64,000 nt of DNA from contig JAGTXO010000027.1 in the NCBI GenBank assembly GCA_019448385.1, positions 186,001-250,000 of the forward strand, written 5' to 3'. The notes under the pieces were generated by a model that did no database searches, was not told where the DNA came from, and saw only the letters and a list, made by a program, of their open reading frames with translations. Source of the DNA: Diacronema lutheri. Its lineage: Eukaryota > Haptophyta > Pavlovophyceae > Pavlovales > Pavlovaceae. Below, piece after piece: positions 51,687 to 62,300 of the stretch (the first letter of the stretch is position 1; every line of letters begins with the position of its first letter). The translations under genes were made by a program, and so were the position numbers.

Positions 51687-54600
51687 GCGTGAAAAACGAG
51701 GGCAACGCGTGCTACGTGAACGCCCTCGCGCAATCGCTCGTCGCCTTGAACGTGCTCCGTCCGATGCCCCGCTCCGCTTCGCGCCGTGCGGGAAGAGTCG
51801 AGAAGGCGCTTTTTCGGGACTTTGGCACGCTGCTCGAGGACACCGAGGCGCCGGCACAGCTGTGTCTTGTGTCCGTCGTCGACGTCATCTTGGGCCGTGG
51901 CACGCGAGGGACGCAGCAGGACGCTGCTGAGTTCTTCCAGATGCTACTCGGCCGAGTGCCCGGGCTCGCTGCTGCCTTCGAAGACGACAGACGCGTAGTG
52001 CTCGAGCCGATCGCTGTGGCCTCGAGCGAGCGCGGTGAGGGCATCGCCATCCTCGTCAGCATTGGCGGCGATGCGGCGCGCACGCTCGCACACGCTCTGG
52101 GGGGCGTCGCTGGGCCGCCGCAGGGTGGCAGCCCGGACGCGTGCCGCTCGGACGTGCTCATGCCAGCCAGCATTGCCGTCGAGGTGCCGCGCACGACGCG
52201 CGGCAATGGCTCGCAGTGCAAGAACAAGCACGCGTTCGTGTGCGCGCCGCGGCTGCTACTCGGCGGGCGCGACTACCTCCTCGTCGCCGCCGTCGTGCAC
52301 TTGGGCGAGGAGTCGACGAGCGGGCACCTTGTCGCCATCGTGCTCCGCAACGGGGCTTGGTTTCTGTGCGACGACGACAACGTGCGGCGGCGCGCACGGC
52401 CGCTTGGCGCCGCGACCGGCGGTTGATCGCAGCCGCAGCCGCCCCGTCCTCCCGCGCGGCACGCGCGCGTGGCCTGAAAGCTCGCGCCGCGCGCCTGCCG
52501 CACGCACGCGCGTTGCCCGCGCAGATGCACAACTTGTCTCAGTCCGACGCGCTGGCGTGGGCAAGTGGTGCGAGCATGCTCTTCTACAGCCGGCTCGACG
52601 CGGAACCGTTGGACCCGGCGCTGGGCTCAGCGTCACCGCCGTCGGCCGCATCGCCTGCGTGGCCGAGCTCGGCGCCCGACGCGCCGACCCTGTCGGCAGC
52701 CTGGTCGCGGGTGCGGCAGATGGCAGCGGTGCCAACAGATGCGACGATCGGCATCGCGGAGACGGCTGCAGACACCTCTGCGGCGGCGATCGGCCCAGCT
52801 GCGTGCGAGGCCCGCCAAGTTGTCTCCGCGACGCGCGCATTGCCAATGGCGGTGAGTGCCTCGCACGCGCACGCCGTCCGCTGTCCACAGCGTGGCGCCC
52901 GGCGCTTGCGTTCGCGCCAGGTAAAGTTTGCGCGTATAGCGTGCAGCACCCTCACGCATCCCCTACGCCTCCCGCCCGCCCGACCTCTTGCCCGCCGGCC
53001 GCGCGCAGGACCAGCGCACGCCAATTGTTGGGCGCGGCCAAATCTGGGCATGCGCAAATTTTGAGCCGGCAGCGGAGGGCGGGGATGCGCAGCACAACTG
53101 GCGCAAGCGCACGTGGTGCCCGCAGCACGAGCAGCGCGAGCAGCGCGAGCAGCGCGAGCAGCGCGAGCAGCGCGAGCAGCGCGAGCAGCGCGAGCAGCGC
53201 GAGCAGCGCGTGCAGCGCGTGCAGCGCGAGCAGCGCGAGCAGCGCGAGCAGCCCTGGCAGCCAGCGCGGCCAGGCCTCGGCGCGGGCGCTGGCGTTCGGC
53301 CCGCTGCTCTGCCGCCGAGCCATCCGCGCGCCAGCATGCGCGCGAGCAACCGCTTCGAGCCGCTCTTGTTGGCCGAGGCGGACGTGCCCGCCACCGAGCC
53401 CGCCGCCGCCCAGCCCGCCGCCCAGCCCGCCGCCGAGCCCGCCGCCAAGCCAGCCGCTGCCAAGCCCACCGCCGAGCCCGCCGCCCAGTCCACGGCCCAG
53501 CCTCCCACCGTGCCTGACGCCAAGCCAGCCGACCAGCCCGCCGTCAAATGCGCTGCCGCCAAGCGCGCTGACGACCGCATTGCTGCCGCTGAGGTAGGCG
53601 CCGTCGCCGCCACGCTTGCCGCCGCCACCGAGCCTGGCGGCGTTGCCGAGCTCGCCGCCGCCGCCGACGAGGGCTGCAGGGCGCGTGCCGACGCGCTCGC
53701 CAAGCGCGAGACCCGCCGCGCGCTCCACCGCGAGCAGCTTTTTCGCGAGGACAAGCGCGCGGCCGGCCGCCTGATCGAGCAGTGCGCGCTGGGCTCTGCG
53801 GACGATGCAGCGCGCGCGCGCGCCCTGCTCGAGCGCGTCAAGGCGCGTGGCCACGCGCTGCCTCCGCACCTGCTGCGGTCGCTGCGCGACCTCGCGTCGC
53901 CGCGGCTCGCGCTCGCCGCTGAGGCGGCGGGCGTGCTCGCCGCGTCCGAGATGGGCGAGGCGGACGCACCTGCGGAGGCGCGCGCGCTACTCATGCACGC
54001 CGAGGCCGTGGGCGCCCACCTGCCCGCGCACACAGAGCTCGCGCTGCGCCGCGCCTGCATCCCCACCGCCGAGCAGGCGGAGCTGCTCGCGACTGCGCGC
54101 GAGCTGCTCGCGCCGCGCGACCCCGAAGGCTCGGTGGCTCCGGCGGGCGCGCGTGCCGAGTGCGACGGCGCCGCGCTCGGCACTCGCGCGCGCGAGCTCC
54201 TCTCGCGACTCGACGAGGCGCACCTCGACGTGCAGCCCTGCATTGCGCGGCAACTGCGCCGGCTCGCCGCCACCGAGCCAGACGCAAGTTCGAGCGCTGC
54301 GCTCGCCGCCACGCCCGGCACCGCCGGTCGCGCGGCCGCCGAGCCGCGGCGCGCGTGGCGCCCGCGCGGGTGGCGTCTCGCGGTAGGCGCAAAGGGTGCG
54401 CGCGCGCGCGCGCGCGCCGCGGCTGCTCCGCTCGACACGGCGCCGCCCGCGGCGGCCGGCGCCGTCCCGCCGCTCGAGCCGCAGCCCGAGCGCCGTGCAG
54501 CCGACGCCGCGGCCGCCGCAGCGGCGCCGGCGGCCGGCGACGACGGCGTGGCACGCGCGCTCGCAGCCGCAGCGCGCGGCGACGGCCTCGACGGCGTCGA

Positions 54601-56301
54601 TGGCGCCGACGACCTCGTTTGCGCGCCGTGCGACCGAGGCTGCGCGCACGCACGCGACGGCGGCTGCTGCGAGCCTGCCGCGCGCAGCTCGCCCGACCAG
54701 TGCCCGCGCGCACCGCCGCGGCGCGCACGGCGGGCGGCAAAGCGCGCGCGCGACCGGCTGCGGAGATCAATCGACAGGTCAGAGCGGGCTGTCGGCCGCC
54801 GATTGCGTGGCGGCGACGCGCGCCGCGAGCGCAAGCGCAGGTGCGCGACGGGCGGCCAGCACGCACCGCAGCCGCTCCGCCGCGCGAGTCGCAGCCCGCC
54901 GTCGCGCACCGATCGGCCCTCGGCCGAGCATGCCGCCGAGCCTGCCGCCGAGCCCGACAGCCCCCACCGCCGCCCGTGTGCCGGTGCCGCCGTCGCCGTC
55001 GCCACTGTCCGGTGCGCCGTCGGCATCTTCGCGAGTGTCGTCGCCGCCTCTGCCGTCCGGGCCGCCATTGCTCCGGCCGCTCGCCCGTCTGCAGCCACCG
55101 CCTTTTGGCTCGTCGCCGTGTGCTCGGCCGCCGCATGGGCCGCCTTCGCCTCCGCCGCCCGCCCGACCGCCGCCTTGGCCGCGCCGCAGCCTGCCACGCA
55201 ATCGTCGGCCGCCGAGCCCACCGCCGCCGCGCCAGCCCCCGCCCAGCCCGCCGCTGCCGAGCCAGCCGCTGCCCAGCCCGCCGCGGCCGAGCCCGCCGTG
55301 GCGCAGCGCGACGTCCAGTCCGCCGCCCCGGCGCTGCTCGCGTGGGCGGGCGACGCGGCTGCGCTCCGGCTGGCCGATGCCGCCGCGCGCGCCGGCATCC
55401 CGCAGGCAGAGGTGGACTGCATTGCGGGCGGCGACATGCTCGCCTCCACTGTGGACGCTTGCTGCGAGGTCGTGCTGCGCGTGCACGGGCAGGCCGGCGA
55501 AGGGCGCGTCTGCCACGTACCGCTTGCCGCTCAGCCCGCGGTGTTCCAGGACGGCGCCGAGCGCGCCGCGCTGCTGCACCGCCTGCACAGCGAGGCGACG
55601 ACGCAGGCGGTCATCGGCATGTGGAGCCCGCCGGGCGGGCGCGGCGGTGCGGGCAGTGACGATGGCACGCCGCCCGCCTCCGGCCATTTCACCGCGTTGC
55701 GCCTCGTGCGCGTCGCGCGCGCGGGCGAGCATCGCTACGACGCGGTGCTTGTCGACACGCTCGCGTCGCCGAGCAGGCAGGCGCTCAAGCGTGCCAGGTC
55801 GATAACCGCCACGCTGCACGCGGCGGGCCTCGACGTCTTGCCCGTGCGCCGCGCGCGGCTGCTCGACAACGCGGCGCAGCGTGGCGCGACGTGCGGCCTC
55901 GCCGTGGTGGGCGCGCTCAACGACGCCGCGCTCGCTGCGGCGGGCGGTGCATCCGCGCCGCGCACGTTCAGCGTGGCGGACATGTACGCTGTTGGCGAGC
56001 ACCTCCGCGTCGCGTTGACTGGCGCGGTCAGCGGGCGTGCGCCGAGCGGCGCCTGCGCCGGGGCGGGCGCGGTGCGCGGCGGGGGCAGCCGCGATCGCGC
56101 TGCCGAAGCGCCGCGGCAGACGCGCGGCGCCAAGGCCGCCGCAGACGCCGCCGCCGCTGCCGCCGTTCCGCCGCCGCCGCCACCTCCGCCGCCCGCGCTG
56201 GGCGCCGCCGCCGCCACCACCACCGCCGCTGCCGCTGCTGCCGCCGCCGTGGCCGCGCCGCCACCGCCGCCACCGCCGCCGCGTGCCGGCGACGAGGGCG
56301 A

Positions 56302-56347
<46 letters not shown>

Positions 56348-59300
56348 GCGCGCACGTTCTTGAAGCTCGCGCCCAGGGCGCGCGCGGCCGCCTCGGCGCG
56401 TGAGGCGTTGCGCGCCGCGTGTGCGCGCGCGGACGCGGCGGCGTCGTCACACGCGTCGGCGCCGCACGCGCCCGCCGGTGCGCGCCGCCGGCGGCGCGCG
56501 GGCGCAGGCGAGCTGGCGCTCGCGGCTGCGCGCGCGCTCGCCTCGACGGAGCACGGCGATTTGACGGACGACGCGCTCGAGGCCGCCGTCGAGCAGGAGC
56601 TGGGCGACGAGCGCGGCCAACTGCTGCTGTGCACGCGGGGCGCAGCGGCGCAAAGGCCCGCGCTTTGCCGGCTCCTGAAGCACGCGTGCGCGTCGGCGCG
56701 CGCGGCGAAGCGCGCGCAATTCACGGTGTTCGTCGTGCGCGCGGCCACGCGCGGCGAGCGGGGGGGCGCCGCCGCGAGGCGCGTGGACTCGGTGGTCGAG
56801 CTGTCGTGCGCGCTGCACGAAAAGGCGGGCGCGCTCGGCGGCCTCCAGAGCGTCTGTGTGCGTGGCTTCGCCCTCGAGCGCCGCCGGACACTCGACGGTG
56901 GCGCCGAGGCCGGCGCGTCCGCCATCGGCCAGGACGAGCAGGTCGAGGCAGAGGCGGGCGAGGCGTGCGTCGCCGGCGTGACGATGGCCAAGCAGCTGCG
57001 TCAGTTTGCCGAGCAAGCTGCCCGCGACGACGTGCTCTTCCGCGTCGCCGTGTCCGAGGCCGACGCCCACGCCCGGCTGGCGCGCGTTGCGGGTGACGAT
57101 GTCGGCGCGTACAGCGTCGTGCTCGCAGTCGCCGGGCTCGTCTGGCTGGCCAAGGCCGACGAGGTTGCGCCGGCGGCCGCCCGGTCCGCCGCCGCGCCGC
57201 CCGCCGCCCCGCCTGCTGCCGCCACGTCCGCCGACGCCGAGCGCGACGCCTCGCCTTCCGACCGCCTGCGCGCGCTGACGCTCGCCGTGCGAGTCGCGCT
57301 CGCGCGCGGCGTGCTGCGCCACCTCCTCGCCGACGCGTCGCCGGGCGCGTCCGCGACCGCTGGCGGTAGTTGCGCGACGCCCGTCGAGGCGGCCACGTCC
57401 GCCGCCGCGCCGCCCGCCACGGGCGTCGTGACGAGTGGCGTCGCGGCGGGCGCTGTGGCGGCCGCACCGGCTGCTGCGGGCGGTGCGACGGCGGGTGCAT
57501 CGCCCATCACGCGGCCGGCGAAGCGCGCGCGGCGCACGCTCACCGCCGCTCCAGCCGCCTCGGCCGTTGCGGCCGCTGGAGGCGCACGCGCGGGCGCACG
57601 CGGCGCGGCCGGCGCGCCTCGCGCGCGCGCCGCGCGCGCGCCGGCCGAGTACGTCTGGCTTGCCATCGCGCGCCGGATGCTGGCGGCGCGACACGCGGCG
57701 GCCGCGGGCGGCGACTTTGTCGCGTCGTGCGTCGCCGCGATGCAGGCCGAGTACGGCGACGGCTGTGCCGTCGTCGTCGGCGACGCGCCTGATGACGCCT
57801 TGGTCGAGGCTGCGGCGGCGGCGCTGCTCGAGGGCAAGCACGCGGCGGTGAGCCTCGGCTGCGTCGACCGGCCGGCGGTGCTCGTCGTGCAGCGCGCCGT
57901 GGACGCGCCCACGTCGCGCGTGCACGGGTGGTGCGCGCACGCGGCGGGCGCCGCCGAGTTTGACGAGGGCGCCGCGCACGGCGTGTTCAACGCGATCGTC
58001 GAGCGCGCGTGGGCGCTGCGTCCGGACCCGGCTGACGGCAGCCCGCCGCCCACGCGCACGTGGGAGGTCGAGCAAATCGCTGGCGACGCGCCCGACCAGG
58101 CGGGCGTGGCCGCGCTGCGCGTGCTCTACGCGCTCGTCGCGGCGCACGGCCGCTACCGCTCGGCCGCCGCGCTCTTTGGCGCGCTCGCGCAGCTGCACGC
58201 GCCCGACGCCGCCGGCGCGCGCGCGGAGGTCGTCGCGGCGGCGTGCGCGGTGCCGCACGGCGCGCGGCCGGGCGCCGCGCCGGCGGCCGCGCGGGACGAC
58301 GCGAGGGAGCGCGCATGGGAGGGCGCTCAGATCGCCGCGCTCGCCGTCGGCGCGGACGCTGCGCGCAGGCGTGTCGCGCCCGTGCGCGCGCTCGTCGACG
58401 CGCTCGGCACGCCACCGACCTCGGCGATCACGGGCGGGCCGGCGGTCCGGCTCGCGGGCGCGGGCGACGGCGGCCACGGTGCACGGTGGGTGGGCGGGCA
58501 GGCGGCGACGCCCGCCGAGCAGCTGCCGAGGGAGCTGCTGCGCGCCTACCACGAGGCGGTGCTGTGCGTCACGCCCGGCAGCCTCCAGCTCGGCCCGGCG
58601 GCGCTCGACGCGGTCACGCGGCCGCGCGAAAACGACACGCTGGAAGGCCTCCTCGCGCGCGTCAGCTGGCAGTGCGGCGCGAGGGCGAGCACGTGCGCCA
58701 TGCTCGCCACGTTTTCCGAGCAGGCGGGCACCGGCTCGCGCGTCGCGCTCAAGGCCCTCCGCACGAGCTCCGACCTGGCCGGGCTGACGGCGGCTGCGGT
58801 CGGGCAGCAGGCGCCGCAGACGCCGCCGCCGCCGCTGCTCGTGATGCTCGGCCGCTGCCCCAGCCCGCTCGTCGGCGGCGGCCTCTTCCCGCCCGACCGC
58901 GCGACGGGCGAGCCGGCGGTGCACGCGGCGACGTCCGAGCTCGCCGTCGAGCTGCTGCGCGACGCGCGCGCGCTGGCCGGCACGGACGGGCGGCTCGTCG
59001 TGCTGTGCCTCGAGGCGTCCAACCCGCTCTGGTTCTGCCCCAAGGTGCGCGAGCTCGAGCTGCCGCGGACGCGGTCGGACGGCGTGCGCGCGTCCGGCTG
59101 CACCTGCCCTGCGACGTGCAGCGATGCGCGCGGCGCGGCGGGTGGCGCTGCCCGCGGCGCATCGACGCGGCCGGCGGCGCGCGCGATCAACAAGGCGGTG
59201 CTCGACCACTTCGTCGCGCTTTTCGGCCGCGAGGGCTTCGCGACCTTTGAGTTTGCGGGCGGCGGCGAGGCGAGCTGGCTGTGCGACAGCGCGGCCGGCA

Positions 59301-62300
59301 AGACGACCGTCGCGGCGTGCGCGTCGCTCCCGCCGCGCATGGGCGATGGGCAGCTGGCCATCCGGCGGCACACGCTCGGCACGGGCGCCGACGCGCCGGC
59401 GCACGCCGTCGTCTCGCTCCGCGTCGCGCACGTGAGCCACGCCATCCGCCGCGCGGCGGACGACGGCGGCGCGCGCGCCGAGCGGATGGCGCGCGCCGCG
59501 CGCGCGTTTTGCGATGTGGCGGCCGCGCTGCGCGTCGACGCGATCCTGGCGGAGGTGCCCGAGGACCGCCCGACGGGCACGCCCTTCCTTGGCGGGCTGC
59601 TCGAGTTTTGGAACAAACGCCACGGGAGCTCGACGGCGCCAGCCACGCTCGCGCTCGGAGACGTGCGCGAGGTGGCCAAGCGGACGGCCGACGCAGCGGC
59701 CGGCCGAGCGGACGAGGTCCCTGCGGCTGGCCGTCCGCAGGTCGCGGCGCGCGCGTGCGCTGGCGCGATTGGCGGCGGCGCGGGCGCGGCGGGCGCCTCG
59801 GACGCTGCGCCCCGTGCACTGGCGGGCGCGTCGGGTGCGCGCACGGACGGCGGCCCTGCCGACGCACCGCGCCAGCTGGAGAGCCGCTACGGCGAGGCGA
59901 GCAAGCTCGACCTACCCCAAGATTCCACTACGGGCTGCGTCCTCGACGCTCGCGAGGCCCAGGACCGCGCGCGCGTGCCTGCTGCGCCCGACGGCACAGC
60001 GCTGCGCCGCGTGCTCGACGCCGTCGGCGCGGGCGCGCCCGCGCAGCGCAGCCCGCGCTGGCACGACGAGCGATGGGAGGAGGTCACGGGCAGCAAGGTT
60101 GGCGACGTCGTGAACGACAACGCCGGCGTCGCGCACGAGACGCTCACCGACGAGTACGTGCACCGGCGGCGGCGCGAGGTGCGGACCAAGGCGACGACCG
60201 CGGGCATCCTCGGCGAGGCCGTCGCGCTGCGCAAGCTGGCGGCCGCGTACGGCATCACCGTCGTGTGCAACCTGCCGATGGTGCGTGCGGACCCGCACGA
60301 CAAGAGCGCGCCGTTCGCCTTCTCGCCGGACGGGCTCGCCATCCTCCCCGAAGACAACGAGCAGGTCCTCGTCGAGGTGAAGACGCTCACCAAGGCGGAC
60401 GCCAAGGCGCACGAGGACGGGCCGCCGCAGCCGCACCGCGATCAGCTGCAGCTCGGCATGCACGTCCTCGGCGTGCGCAAAGCGCTCTACGTGCAGTACC
60501 TCAGGCACGAGGACCGGATCGTCGTGCACGTCGTGACGCGCGGCGTCGGCTGGCTTGCATTCGCGCAGCCGAGGGTGCAGGCCTTCTGGGCGCGCGTCGT
60601 CGAGCGGCGCGCGCGGCTCGAGCGCGCGCGCGCCGACCACCCGGCTGCGAGCCGGCGGCACCGGCGGCAGCAGACGCCGGCCGGGCCGCCGCTCGTGCTC
60701 GCGCTGGACGGGCGCATCCCCGCCGCGCGCGCCGCCGCGCTGCACGCCGTCGCGCACGGCACCGCGAGCGCGGCGGCGGTGACGGCGGCGGCGGCGACGG
60801 GCGACGCGACGGCGTTGCAAGACGCGATCGCGGCGCTGCGCGCGCCCGTCGGCAATGCGGCGATCGACAGCGCAGCGCGTGCGGAGGGCGCGGCCGTCGA
60901 GCGGGCGATCGCGTACCTCGGGCAGCCGGCGGGCGACGCCGCCGCCCGCGGCACGGCCGAGGCGGCCGAGGAGGAGAGGACGGTCGACGCCGACATCTGC
61001 GCGTTGCTGCACCAGCTCGGCGCGAGCGTGGCGCACGTGCACGTCGAGGACGCGGATTGCGTCACGCGTGAGCACTGGGGCGAGGCGGTGCTCGCTGCAG
61101 CGGACGACCCGTCGAGCGCCCCCGCCATTTCGAGCGTCATCGTCGCGCACATCGTGCGCCTCGCCGGCTTTGGCGTCGAGCTCCCGCAGTCGATTCGCGT
61201 CGCCCCCAGCACGGCCGACTGGCACGAGGGCTGGCTCGACGTGCAGTGCGTGCTGCTGCGCACGCGCCGGCGCGGGCGGCGCGACGACGACTTTGTGGCC
61301 GTCGTCAGGCGCGGTGGGCGCTGGTTTGCGTGCGAGCCCGGCCGCGCGCGGCGGCTGCAGTGGCGGTCGGTCCTACGCCGCGCGCGCGGCGGCGTCGACG
61401 GGACCGGCGAGGAGGCGTTCGCGATCGTCTACGTGCGGCGCGGCGACGCGGCCGGCGACGCGGCTGGCGACGCGCAGGCCGCACGGGCGCGCGGCGGGCG
61501 CGCGCGCAGGCGCACGCGCGGCGGCACGCGCAAGCGCAAGCGCGGCGCCTCCGCCGGGCTCGAGGCGGCCGCGCCCGCCGGCGCGCCGGCTGCCGCGCCC
61601 GCCGGCGCGCCGGCGGGCGCTGCTCACCGCCCGCCCGCCATGCGCGCCACGGTCGCCGCGCGCACCACGCGCTCTGTGACCGACGCGCTGCACTCGGCGC
61701 CTGCCGCCACGGTTGCACCTGTCTTCGACTGGCGCGCCGGCCGCCCGCCCCCCGCCGCTCGAGCCCGCCACCCGCGGCCGCGTGGGCGCGCGCCACCGGG
61801 CAAGGCCTGGGACAGCGTCTCGGGTGCGTGGGCGGACAAGCCGACTGGTGCTGCCGTCGCCGCCGCGCCGCCGCCGCTGCCGCCCGCCGCCGCGCCGCCG
61901 CCCGCCGCCGCGCCGCCGCCCGCCGTCGCGCCGCCGCCCGCCGCCGCGCCGCCGCCCGCCGCCGCGCCGCCGCCGCCGCCGCCACCGGCGGCGCTCGGCC
62001 GCCGGCAGCACGTCGGCGCGGGCGGCAGCGCGGCGGGCCGGCGGCTCGCGGCCATCGCACGGCGGCAGCGCGGCGTGCGCGCGCCGCCGCCCGCCGCGCG
62101 CTTCCTCGCCACGCTGCCGCCACCGCCACGCGACGGCCTCGCGCGCACGAGCAAGCAGGCGCGCGCGAGGCGCAACGCGGACGGACGGCCGGCGCACGCG
62201 CGCGCGGCCAACGCGCGCGCCTTCTACCGCGGCGTGGAGCTCGGCGTGCACGCGACGCGCGCCATCGTCGACGCGCGCCACGCCGACCTGCCGCAGGCCG

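Noticed and set aside
52963-55449. Long minus-strand open frame (over 800 codons) opposite the giant gene
   Set aside because: Composition is the mirror image of the Ala/Pro-rich sense frame. It has no domain, and high GC makes antisense stops rare. The plus frame has motifs and phase-matched exons.
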